DNA from: Spongilla lacustris
Lineage: Eukaryota > Porifera > Demospongiae > Spongillida > Spongillidae
DNA: 64,000 bases
Direction: 5' to 3'
NCBI GenBank assembly: GCA_949361645.1
Contig: OX442419.1
Location: forward strand, 5,418,714 to 5,482,713
Position 1 is the stretch's first letter; each line of letters starts with the position of its first letter. Made by a program: the position numbers and the translations under genes. The notes under the pieces were generated by a model that searched no databases, had not been told where the DNA came from, and saw only the letters and a program-made list of their open reading frames with translations. Positions 33,867 through 44,205 of this stretch are shown here, piece by piece.

Positions 33867-35609
33867 ATGGCGGCATCGGACCATGATCATGAAGGATACG
33901 ACTATAGCTTTTTGGAGCACCCGGATAAGGAACACTGCTGTCCTATCTGTCTTCTGGTGCTACGTGACCCGCACCAAACAGAATGCTGCGGGAATCACTT
34001 CTGTCAATGTTGTATCCAGAAGATCACATCCCTGTGTATGGAATGCCCTTTATGCAAAGCTCCCGACTTCACAACTGTATTGGACAAGTTCTTTCTTCGT
34101 AAGATCCACGCCCTAAAACTTCGTTGCCCACAACAGTCGAACGGTTGCCTGTGGATAGGAGAACTGGGCGACGTAGACAGACATCTTGACCCCGCGTCCG
34201 GTCAGTGTTCTGCCGTGTTTCCCTGTAGATACGGTTGTGGCGAACGTCTCTTGGTCTATCGTCTCACTGCTCACCACGATCTGTGTGAATGTAGGCCGCA
34301 TCGTTGCGAATACTGTAACGATTATAATGGGACGCATGCCGACGTGGTCAGGAATCACGTTCCTGTGTGCCCAAAATATCCACTCGATTGTCCGAATGGC
34401 TGTGGAGCCAAAGGGATTCAACGCTCGAATGTGGGAAGACACCTTAAAAAATGCCCGCTGTCCCAGGTGGAATGTAAATTCAAGCGTGCCGGATGCAATG
34501 CCAAAATGAACGCTAAAGACATGTCGGCGCATTACTCCAAAAATTTGTCTCGACATCTGAAAATTACCTATTCGGCATTCATTCGGCTCTCAGAACAATA
34601 CCAGAGGGAGAGAGATTCTGTGGCAGCCGAGGTACAGTCATTGAGGCAGAAGCTTGCCCATGCTGAGGCCGAACTGTCTATCAAAGGGTCAGCCCTTGCA
34701 TCCATTGAACGCAAGATGAGTGCAACAGAGAGTGCAATAAAGGACCGTGGTACTCAGATTCAATCATTACAAGCAGAACTTGAAGGAGTACGCAGCGAGG
34801 CACACGATCATGCGAAGACTAAGGACGTGTTGCAGCAAAAACTTATTGCACAAACAGAGCAGCTATCTAATCAGCAAGTAGATGTTCAGTCTCTTCAAAT
34901 CGTAGTAAAAGCTAAAGACAGTGAGATAAAAGGATATGTTGCTCAAATCCAGTCATTGCAAGCCAACCTAAAGACAGTACGCAGCCAAATACAGAATCAT
35001 GTGAAGAGAGAAGACATATTGCAGCAAAATCTGTCAAAACATGCAGCTTTGATGCAAAAGAACCTTGACGCAAAAGATATGGAAATTCTTTCACACAGGA
35101 CACAGATAAAGTACCTGCAGCAGGAGAAGGACCAAACTGTTGCCAAGGTGCAGTCCTTAAGAGCAGACCTTAAAGCATCACACAGCCAGGTACAGGATCT
35201 TGAATTACAGCTACACCATTCCACGCAAGCAGCCTTGATGAGAGAAAAAGACGTGCAGATAAAGTCTCTACAGCAGGACCAATCTTTCATGACTCAAATA
35301 GTACAGAGCCAGAAGCAGCATATAGATGAGATCAGACTAAAGCATTCGCAGCTTGACATATTGTTGCAAAGTTCAACACATACTGTTGAGGAGCTTAAGG
35401 CAAAGATTGACACATTGCAAAGCAACCTTGAAACAAAGGAAGCTCTCCTTAGTACCAAGGAATCATTGCTACAGGGACGCATTGCTGAAGTTACAGCTCT
35501 AGAGCAGGGTGTTGCCTTGAGAGAACAGCAGCTGCAAAAACAGGCTGCAATTATCCAGCAGCTGAAGGCCAAGTACGACATAAAAGAGCAAGACTGTGCC
35601 TTTATGTAG
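33867..35609 (+). CDS. RING finger / TRAF-type zinc finger / long coiled-coil protein, no MATH domain
   Basis: Single uninterrupted frame of 580 residues. Residues about 24-64 form a RING finger (CCPICLLVL, then CGNHFCQCC, ending CPLC), expected to act as an E3 ubiquitin ligase module. Residues about 85-225 hold two to three TRAF-type Cys/His fingers (CPQQSNGCLWIGELGDVDRH, CRYGCG, CPNGCG, CKFKRAGC). From about residue 230 to the end is a continuous coiled coil with internal repeats around IQSLQA-L--V and DVLQQKL/DILQQNL. True TRAFs end in a MATH domain that binds receptors, and none is seen here, so this is a TRAF-like adaptor or ligase of unknown pathway. The lack of introns, unlike most genes nearby, may mean retroposition or a lineage-expanded intronless family. 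Confidence 0.85.
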   Translation: MAASDHDHEGYDYSFLEHPDKEHCCPICLLVLRDPHQTECCGNHFCQCCIQKITSLCMECPLCKAPDFTTVLDKFFLRKIHALKLRCPQQSNGCLWIGELGDVDRHLDPASGQCSAVFPCRYGCGERLLVYRLTAHHDLCECRPHRCEYCNDYNGTHADVVRNHVPVCPKYPLDCPNGCGAKGIQRSNVGRHLKKCPLSQVECKFKRAGCNAKMNAKDMSAHYSKNLSRHLKITYSAFIRLSEQYQRERDSVAAEVQSLRQKLAHAEAELSIKGSALASIERKMSATESAIKDRGTQIQSLQAELEGVRSEAHDHAKTKDVLQQKLIAQTEQLSNQQVDVQSLQIVVKAKDSEIKGYVAQIQSLQANLKTVRSQIQNHVKREDILQQNLSKHAALMQKNLDAKDMEILSHRTQIKYLQQEKDQTVAKVQSLRADLKASHSQVQDLELQLHHSTQAALMREKDVQIKSLQQDQSFMTQIVQSQKQHIDEIRLKHSQLDILLQSSTHTVEELKAKIDTLQSNLETKEALLSTKESLLQGRIAEVTALEQGVALREQQLQKQAAIIQQLKAKYDIKEQDCAFM

Positions 35610-36926
35610 CATTGAGTATACACGAGTGGAACTGAGCTATTTTATACATGAGTATGTTTCTGTCTTGTACCCAGACCCACATACATATACAATTAGGCTT
35701 GTATGCATGTGGAACTTGGAGTGGTCACTTTTCAGTCTACTGATTGTTGCTGCATGCCAATCCCCATGCACAGGGCAGGATAGTCAGTACTGTGTTGATC
35801 ATGAGTAACCTATTTTTACACTACATATGTTTTTGATACCTGGGTGCAAAAGAACAATGGCAATATACCTTGAAAGGTTTGTTCCAATGGGAACCTTTTT
35901 AAATGCACCACTGCTATTAAAATCCTTTCAGATCAGTGGCCGGCACTGTGCAAATGTTATGCCCCCTTAAACCTAAGCTGCTTGAACTAACTTGCCTGCT
36001 TGCGTGTTAAATCTGCTATAGTTCAGTACTGTTGTTGAGGTTCCTATTGTCAAGCACCATTGCCAAACTCCTCTTACTTCAGGCTAGTCAAATTGTCACT
36101 ATACCACTTTTTATACATGTACATACATCAATTCTACTTTTTACGGCCCCATCCTCATGCACACATTTCTCCGATCTCTTTGTACTTACTTATAATTAAA
36201 TGATGCATCAGTACTGTTTATAAACTGCTCTACTGACTTTGACACAGCAATAATGGAAAGAAGATTTTCACCGAAAAGGAATACAAATCACTTGAAAATA
36301 AATATTCAAGTGCTATTTGTAGTCCTGAGACCATAGTCCTTATGGGTGGAGGAGTCTTTCTATATATTTCTGCTGCATGCACATTAAAACTTGTCACACA
36401 ATTGCGCAATTCTTTCCTATAGGTCTCAATGCCAGATGGTAACTTTATTTGGATGGCCTTGCAGCATGTATGTACGTAATTTTACATACAACTGCTGGTT
36501 AGTTAGTTACTTAGTTAGGTTAACTAGTGGCTAGTGGTTGCATGGATGTGAATTTTAGGGATATCAACTGTGCACATATATATGCAAGTTATGATTAGAA
36601 CCACTGCATGGTAAGACATGCTAGTTCCTCTCCGAAGGTTGCTAGATCCTGTTTCCTGTTTGGACTAGTGGTTCCTCTGTTCAGTCTAGATCATTTGTTC
36701 CTGTTCATATTTTAGTTTGTATGACAATAAAATTTCCCCAATGAACATGATACACTTAAAATGGTGCTTGCTCATTAATACAACAATTAAGATCACAAGG
36801 CACAACTGCACTCACCCAAATATCAATTACACTGGGATTTTTAACTACAACACCCATTCTGTTAACACAGTACAACCAAAAAAGTGACTCCCAAATTTGC
36901 ATTTAGCTCTTATTAAGGAGTGTCCT

Positions 36927-36964
<38 letters not shown>

Positions 36965-38100
36965 ACGGCTCATATAAGTTGTGTGTGTGAACGTTCTTTT
37001 GTATTTAGCTGTGGAATTGAATAGAAAACATTTTGTTACTTTTTGTTTGGGTGAATAATAACTGTTTATTTAAAAAGTATCATTGGTTACTCCGTGAAAT
37101 CTCAAAGCTGCTGCTGTTCCCTTATCTGTTCCTGTTAGGAGACTTAGTCATTTTCCAAGCATGGTGTTTACTACTTCATTTAATAATTGAGTAATTAGTG
37201 GTGGTGATTAACATTAGTTATATCTTAGCAGCTTCAACCTTAATAACTTATAAGCAAATTATGGTCTTAAATGATAATAACTCACTATTGAACTCAGTAA
37301 CTTGAAATCAATGCTGTTCACTGCATATTCAGATCTTCGGGTACTTAATCATGGCTATTAAAATCAATTATCTCTAACCTTACTCTTGAATAATTTTGAT
37401 AATTGTGGGTTTTGAATACTTTGATATAATTACTTTAACACTTAGATCTGTATTTACATAAGTACTGTAACATGTTCAAAAAATCAAATGATTAAAACAG
37501 GCTAGGGAGAAAACTGAGTAACTGTTTAGAACAAGTGGTAGATTACTGTATCTAAAAAAACATTGACTTTTTATCATAGCCGGAATCAGCCTTTGATTTT
37601 TCATGGGTGAAGGTTAATACAATATGATCACTCCTTAGAACGGAATCTTTGACTATGACTACAACTTTGACTGTCTGGGTGCAAATTGGGAGGGGGGGGG
37701 GGGGGGGGGGGGGGAATTAATGGAAGATTAACATATTCAGTGATGCAGATTTTGATGACCTGTGTTCTGCTATCATTTTGAAAACTGTGATTTCCCTATA
37801 TTCATTCAAATCTTCAAGTGAAATGCGACGATTACGCGCAAAATTATGTCCATGCCTCTGAATTAGTCATCCATCCACCCACCCACCCACACCCACCCAT
37901 GACATAGAAAACACAGCTTCATTGGTTCCATACAGCATACAGGGTAATTATAGTGAGAATTAAATCAGAACATGTGGGCATCACTCACGACACTGGTACT
38001 GTGACGTCGCTATTGGTACTTATACTGTTCTAGTAGCACCTATGTACTATTGCATGCTCATTAGCAACTATGGCTCCTGTCCCTGACTGTAATGGCCTAG
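35610..38100. other. Gene-free stretch with long homopolymers
   Basis: No gene found. AATAAA at about 36727 may terminate the RING/TRAF transcript. There are runs of 36 C at 36929-36964 and 23 G at 37692-37714. A half copy of the tctcgtacccagaccc palindrome family is near 35663-35680. Confidence 0.4.
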
Positions 38101-38109
38101 TTAGGGGTG

Positions 38110-38340
38110 GGACTCACATAAAACTAGCATTGGAGTACATGCACAGTAAGAGTCTCATCCACATGGCTGCCAAAGCAAGTCAATACTCTGTTCTTCATCT
38201 TGCCTTTATGCTTTTCATTGTACCAGGCTGCCACCATCATGGTGGGCTACAATGGAGAATGGTGGTTGGGAGACTTTGGCTCGACTGTCTAGGAAAACTG
38301 ATGAGTCAGTGTTGGAGAGTACAGTATGTAAGTCTTAATA
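38110..38340 (+). pseudogene. Protein kinase fragment
   Basis: One frame reads ALEYMHSKSLIHM, like the segment before a kinase catalytic loop, but the catalytic Asp-x-Lys is lost (LIHMAAK). About 90 bp later, other frames read GEWWLGDFGSTV, an activation-segment DFG motif, and RKTDESVLEST. Frames are interrupted by stops, so this is a decayed fragment of a kinase domain. The kinase type cannot be told. Confidence 0.5.
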
Positions 38341-38826
38341 AATCGCCACATCAATCTTCATGAGACCTTTGAGTGAAAGTGCTTGGTTTGCAGGGTCCAC
38401 ATACAACGCAATTAATTCAGCTGCAAAATTTGAGTATGATTGGTAAGATGACATTATGATCTAAGAGAGGGGTACTATCTTCATATTCTACTTAGGCACA
38501 TGCTTGTAGTGACCCTTATGACTATACTGCACTCCATGCCAATGACTAAGTGCCTCCAAATGATGTACCTTAACTCTCCTTGAAGACTTGTTGAAATTAG
38601 CAAATATTATCTAACAACAATGCCAGGTGTGGCTCGACCTTTGTGTTTAGCCTGAAGGCCAAGATTTGTTCTGAGTAGTAAGTAATATCTTTGTGAATAT
38701 CGGTGTGTTATTGCATTTGAGTAGGTGAATATTGAGTGTGAGATTGAGTGAAGGCGGAAGGGTGACAATGAGTGCAGAGAAGAGTGACCTTAATCATAAA
38801 TTGACCAATTGTGACTTAATCTTTAA

Positions 38827-39369
38827 TCCCCCGATGCATAACGGGTTATGCAAATGCCTAACCGGTTTAGCATTTTTTAAAAGTGGGATACCACTTGTTT
38901 GGTTGATATCTTCTTATTATGCCTATATTCATTTGATAGCTAGATGCTTGCTAGGTCGGGGTTTCAACCTTTGTTCGTGATTACATAAACCAATGCGGTG
39001 GTACAAAGTGTCAAAGTTCGAGTGGACAAAATGGCGCACTGGCAAACGGTGCCGAAGTTGATGGATGTATCGCAAAAAAACTCCAAATAGAAGGAAGGTG
39101 GTAGAAGTGACTGGCGTTGGTCCCAAAGACGATTACACGTCAAATGGAGCGATGGCACGCGAACGGACGAGACTGAGTGGGGGATAGCGATACGTGGTTA
39201 TGCGAAGGCTAAGCGATGCGGGAGGAAGCGGAAGAGATCAGCTCGATTAGATTCCATAGCTAGCGAATGTGAGGAAGTGGATGAGAATGACGAGAAGGAA
39301 AAAGAGACGATACACAGCCTAACTGCTTAGGTTTAACATGCATAACGGGTTAGGCGGTTCTCCGGGGGA
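38827..39369. mobile_element. 543-bp element with TTAA target sites (piggyBac-type, non-autonomous)
   Basis: Termini TCCCCCG at 38827 and CGGGGGA ending at 39369 are inverted repeats, each flanked by TTAA (38823-38826 and 39370-39373). Inside each end is a second shared motif, gcataacgggtta, in direct orientation. The interior has an open stretch with KWSDGTRTDE and a basic-acidic tail that may derive from a longer protein. TTAA flanks and C-rich termini are typical of piggyBac. Immediately left lies a partial terminus (ttaatcataaattgac) like that of the 40727-42172 element. Confidence 0.65.
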
Positions 39370-39524
39370 TTAAAGGTTAAGTCTTTATTTATTTTTATTT
39401 TTATTGTGTTGGAATTAGCGATTATCTTAATTCATGAGTAACCATTTAGCGTTATTAAAAGTTTTTGGTTGATTTATAAAAGATTTTTCTGGATTTGTGG
39501 AACACCTTGTATACGTATATGCAG

Positions 39525-39594
39525 TAGTTGGGCGTGGCCCGCCCTTCGCGTATTGGCGGAAGCCAATACGCGAAGGGCGGGCCACGCCCAACTA
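39525..39594. repeat. GC-rich perfect palindrome, 70 bp
   Basis: TAGTTGGGCGTGGCCCGCCC on the left is exactly complementary to the right arm, which ends GGGCGGGCCACGCCCAACTA, around a small loop at gcggaagc. A related palindrome is at 39856-39917 and a half copy near 50853-50876, so it is a dispersed family of very small inverted-repeat elements. Confidence 0.85.
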
Positions 39595-39700
39595 TATATG
39601 CAGCACTGTCTCGACCGCCAGCCGTGATAGTTAGCTAGATTTTTCACGGCCTCCGACGGTCAAAAATCATGGGCGCCACCATGCAGCATTTCTGGAAGGG

Positions 39701-39720
39701 GGGAGGGGGGGGGGGGGGGG
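39701..39720. repeat. Poly-G run
   Basis: An almost unbroken G run next to the palindrome pair. Confidence 0.8.
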
Positions 39721-39855
39721 ACGCCCATGATAATTGACCGTGACCCGTGACCTTGACCGTTAAGCTCTCTTTTTGCCGGAACAGGAGAGAGGCATGGTAA
39801 CCATACACTGACCTAGCCTGCATGGGGACCAACCGTGATCGCCTATGATGGTATG

Positions 39856-39917
39856 CTAGTTGGGCGTAGCCCGACCTTCGCGGCGGAATACGCGAAGGTC
39901 GGGCTACGCCCAACTAG
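39856..39917. repeat. GC-rich palindrome, second copy
   Basis: CTAGTTGGGCGTAGCCCGAC pairs with GTCGGGCTACGCCCAACTAG. Relative to 39525-39594 several stem bases are changed on both arms in a compensating way, so base pairing is kept. Confidence 0.85.
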
Positions 39918-40111
39918 GTTAATACCTGACCATGCGTATTCTGCATGGGGACCTGGTTTTACTATCAGTACTAGTCTGGGAACAACCACGCTGATTATTT
40001 GTTCCCACTGCAGGATTTCTGCTGTAAGTATAAACTCATTTATGCTCCACCTGTCCTTTCAGTATTATACACAGCTCTAATGCGGTGAATAAAATTACTC
40101 GGTAACCTTCA

Positions 40112-40321
40112 ATGGATATCTATATAAGGAAATATACATGTATCGTCAGAGCAGCTGGCAAACTTAGATATCACGAATTGAAGAGCCACCAAATAGAAGT
40201 TGTCTTGCCTTTAGTGACAGGGATTGCTGCAGTAACGGGATATGGGGAAAGTTTGTGTTACGCGTGTCTTCCGTTTTTATTTGTCTATCTTCTGGATTAC
40301 AACGAAGAGAACTTACAATAG
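40112..40321 (+). pseudogene. RecQ-like DNA helicase fragment with mutated Walker A
   Basis: The 69-codon open frame ends LKSHQIEVVLPLVTG, then VTGYGESLCYACLPFLF. This resembles the start of a RecQ-family helicase domain (motif 0 glutamine, then motif I TGYGKS). The essential Walker A lysine is glutamate here, several residues between motif 0 and motif I are missing, and no further helicase motifs follow. It is therefore a non-functional fragment of a likely repeated family. Confidence 0.6.
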
Positions 40322-40726
40322 TTATTACTGTCTGGCCTCTAATCGAAGATCAGGTACCAGACGCATGCCACAATTTTAGGCAGAAAGTCTGGGGATTAGT
40401 ACTACTGTAATATGAATACATTAAAGCGTATAAAATTTATATGCGAAGGACCATTTTCTCGGAAACTATCCCATATAATAAAAATAATTATTATTATTGT
40501 TATTTAATGATATAAATCACATTGCAAGGATACATGATGTATACTAATGTGTACTAAAGGGGGCAGTCAGACAGTAAACTAAAGAATAGATGAGACCTGT
40601 GCAACCTTTGTAATCAGGTCGACGAAACTCTACATATACGGCAGTCTGACCGACTTTAATAAAAAAAAACAGGGCCTGAGGACGAGGCTAGGGTTGCTAG
40701 GCTAACCGTGCGCGAGTTGATTTTAA

Positions 40727-42172
40727 TCATAGATTGACGGATCGTGACTTAAGTCATTAATTAGTGACTTAAGTCACTGAACTTTTGGAACGATAAAACA
40801 CTCGAATTGGTGACGCCAGTGCGTTTTTTTTTTAATTGTGCACGTACTGTGTGGCATGCAGCTTTAAACTGTTCTAAAATGGTTGTATTTTAAGCCAGAG
40901 GAGCGTAGCAAATAGGGCAGCTTGTATCGCTGTTTGGCAGCAAACATTACAAAATACGCCCCTTTTTTGTGTTCAAACCGCGATGCCTTTCCTTGCTGGC
41001 GATCGTGTTACATGCAATGGAGCTAAGATATTAGGCAACAAACATGCAAAGCAGAGGTACGGAAGGCTTTTTAACGAAACAAAACTCCTTGGGGGTGTAC
41101 AGAGAATTAACGGTAAAGGGCGTAGTGTAAAATGCATTGATCTCATTTATTTTTTATGAAGTCGCTACTTTGAAGGCGTCGTCCGCACGCAACATTAGGC
41201 GGCACAGCACTGCAGCATGCAGGCGGCAATGCTGAAGCATCCATTCCCACAGCCATTTCTATAGCAATTAGTTCCCCAAACCCGGCGATTGAAGAACCAC
41301 ATGAGCAAGAAAGCGATGACGTCGGTGATGGCAGTAGTTTATCTTGTCATGGCGTACAAGGAAGGCAGTAGATGGCATTGTTGAAGGCTGGAGATCCTCA
41401 CCTCAGTTTGATACACACATTTTGTGGGGTAATGATGTACAAGAGGTACACAGGAGTGACAGGACTACTGGAAATTGTCTTTTCCATTACAAATGCATGC
41501 TGCCAGATGTGATTTCAAGACCGATTGCCTGTAGGATGCCCTAAGGCCACTGAATACTTATTGGTTTGATCATGAGAGCTGCAAATAGGTATCATATTGT
41601 GGACGACGCGTACTCTCTGTTCAATGGTTTCACCCAGGCACAGAAGCAGTTGCTGTAGCTTTACTTATATACATGCAAGTACCAATAAACGTAAACCTAT
41701 ACTCATGCACGCTCAGCAACAGGATTAACATGAAACATTTCCACACAACATTGTCCAATTGTGCCTGCATCAATTGTATGACAAAAACTCTGCTACTTGT
41801 GTAGCTACCAATGCTAGTAGTGCTTGCAGTGTATATGCAAAAGCCTGTGCAAGAACTATTGTATATAGTGTGTGCTCTGAAATGGAAAATGGCAACATTG
41901 TTGCTTTATGTGGACTGAAGTCTAAGTAAGGAAGTGCCTGTATAGTAAAGCACATATATAATCAGTGATTTACCATGCCTTTGTACACGCAAGCATGCAA
42001 TACATGTATTCCCGAAGTGAGCCTAAATGAAATTCATTTATGTGAACCTGCTGTTATCTGTATTAACAATCAACCACATGTAAAGAATTTGTTTGAATAG
42101 CTGGGTATAAATCTCATTTCACCGTATCCCAGGGTAGTGACTTAAGTCACTCCCGTTTCAGTCAATCTATGA
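40727..42172. mobile_element. 1.45-kb TTAA-flanked element with palindromic subterminal motifs
   Basis: The left end TCATAGATTGAC after TTAA (40723-40726) is inverted at the right end, GTCAATCTATGA before TTAA (42173-42176). The palindrome tgacttaagtca or a close variant occurs twice near the left end (about 40749 and 40773) and once near the right (about 42138). Inside, possible exons read MPFLAGDRVTCNGAKILG (from 40983) and DGIVEGWRSSPQFDTHILWG (from about 41360), both unrecognised. TTAA flanks suggest the piggyBac superfamily. The interior is too short and broken for a full transposase. Confidence 0.6.
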
Positions 42173-42176
42173 TTAA

Positions 42177-43133
42177 AGTCGGTCAGCCGCGGCAACACCG
42201 ATCGAGTCCATGCATATATACATTTAACTGATATTGATATGAAACTCCCTTGTTCTGCATCAACATGGTGATCATTCATTGGTTCTAGTTATCTTACGTA
42301 GCCCTTTTAGGACGAGGATTCAACATATTCCCTCCTCTATACAAATTTAAAGAAGTGTTTGGAAGTAAAAAAAATTCGAGAGATAAGTGAGTTGCACGCA
42401 TTTGGGGGAAGTTCTCGAAGTTGTGTAATTCCTTACTTGTTTTCTTACGTTTTACTCAATTGGTGTCTACAAATCAGTCTTATACATAAGCAGTAACATG
42501 ATTAGTTAACATTTTATACCCACTTATACGCAAGTCTCGTCCTCAAACCCACATATGCAGCAGCGGATGGATTCATCACCGCAACGCATATCAGGCTGGG
42601 GACGAGACCACTGATACGCCAGACAACGAAAGGCGCGTCAACTCTCTGCTCATTGCATAATGTATCAGTAACGTTTTACATGTAACATTGACACTTCTGG
42701 GGATGATGTCAACATACAGCCTGAACGGTTTTGTGTGGACTGTAAGCTTTCCATGCAGCAATAACCATCAGTGCCATCACAGGGAGGATGTAAGGTGATC
42801 CCCGAAACACACTGATCAGGAATGCAATGCACACTGTACATATGAACTTGATGTAAACACATGACATCATGGTGCACAGGTATATGTGATGCATGTGGAC
42901 ACATCAGGAGGTCAACAGTTGGTAGAGGCCACCAATCAGGGATGACACCCGAAGTCCCTCTCCAGTTCACTTTCATGAGCCTAGTCCACCTTTGACAAGA
43001 AGGGCATACACCTGAGGAGAAACAAGCTATCAGTAGTTCTGCTACCTTCAAGCAATTTACATATAAACCTTGAATTAAATAAACACACGTTCTGTCAAAA
43101 CAAAACGTCACTACAGCAGCAATATACATGTCA

Positions 43134-43173
<40 letters not shown>

Positions 43174-43200
43174 AAAGACGTCAAAATTTGTTACTGTTAA
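42177..43200. other. Unassigned stretch with one open minus-strand frame and a poly-C run
   Basis: A minus-strand frame at 43129-42665 (154 codons, VCPSCQRWTRLMKVNW) has an acceptor-like ttctcctcag before GVCPSC, so it may be an exon, but I know no matching family. A run of 37 C is at 43135-43171. Confidence 0.3.
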
Positions 43201-43659
43201 CGTCTACCTGAAACGTATTGCGTTAGTTTTGTTGTGTTTAGACCCAGTCACTGAGCGTCACAGATCTACTAAGCTTTCGAAACGCCAGACCCAACAGTTT
43301 GCAATGTTAGGCCATGCATGTTATATAAGGTCAAAGGTAATTGTCACCGATAAAGTATGGCTTTTAGGATTTTATTGTATTTGGGGCAAAAAAATTTTTT
43401 GGCGCGTAGCGCCTTCCTTTCCACGTGTTCAATGACAGCATACCACCGTCATTCCTTCCTCATACCCTGGAGTTCATGCGTGACACGTTCGTTCGATCTA
43501 ATATAATTTACGCTCTGCCATAGACTTCCAAATTCAAATAAAATAACATGACACAGAACAAGAAAATCTCGACAAGTGACAGTAGAGTACTTGAATTCTT
43601 ACGCGTGCAGCAGACTTGATATAAATGCGCACCAAACTGTTACAACCGGAAAGACGCTT

Positions 43660-44205
43660 TCAGTCATCGTACTGCTGGCTTCTTCCTCCCCCGTAACTCC
43701 GTCCACCACCGCCTCCGCCATACCCTCCACCTCCACTGCCACCGCCGTACCCACCATAGCTTCCTCCGCCGCCGCCTCCTCTCCCAAACCCGCCACCTCC
43801 ACCGCGTCTAGAGCCACCTCGACCACCTCCGCCGCCGCCTTCTCCTCTGTCTTCCGCGAACCTCAACGTCACTTCTCTGCCGTCCACCAATGTCCCGTTG
43901 TAGCTCTTAATGGCCTTCTCCGCATCGGAAATGCTCTCGAAGGTGATGAATCCGAACCCTCTAGTCTCGCCAGTCTCTCTGTCCTTGGGTAGGAAAACGT
44001 CCGTGGCCTCTTTGAACACCGCCTGGAGCGACTCCGTATCGGTATTGTACGAAAGGTTTCGGATGAACAGCTTCTTTGACGGCGTGCCGTTGTCATCTGA
44101 CCCGCGGCTACCGCCTCTGAATCCACCTCCACCACCACCACCACGTCCGCCAAAGGATCTCCCGCCACCGCCTCCGCGAGGTACATAACTCGACTGACCA
44201 TCCAT
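43660..44205 (-). CDS. RRM plus glycine-rich (RGG) RNA-binding protein, copy 1
   Basis: Single-exon frame of 181 residues from ATG at 44205. A short Gly/Arg-rich N-terminus leads into one RNA recognition motif at about residues 44-121, with RNP2 LFIRNL and RNP1 RGFGFITF. An RGG/GGYGG tail ending QQYDD follows. Proteins of this build (cold-inducible, hnRNP- or nucleolin-like) bind RNA in nucleus and cytoplasm and affect splicing, stability or phase separation. The RRM differs at only about seven positions from the copy at 49668-50270, so the two are recent paralogues in the same orientation. The start at MDGQSS is chosen because copy 2 begins MDGHQSS. Confidence 0.88.
   Translation of the reverse strand: MDGQSSYVPRGGGGGRSFGGRGGGGGGGFRGGSRGSDDNGTPSKKLFIRNLSYNTDTESLQAVFKEATDVFLPKDRETGETRGFGFITFESISDAEKAIKSYNGTLVDGREVTLRFAEDRGEGGGGGGRGGSRRGGGGGFGRGGGGGGSYGGYGGGSGGGGYGGGGGGRSYGGGRSQQYDD

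Noticed and set aside
43576..44188. Plus-strand frames over the RRM genes
   Set aside because: Antisense shadows of the Gly-rich coding sequence, giving Pro/Thr/Ala-rich translations.
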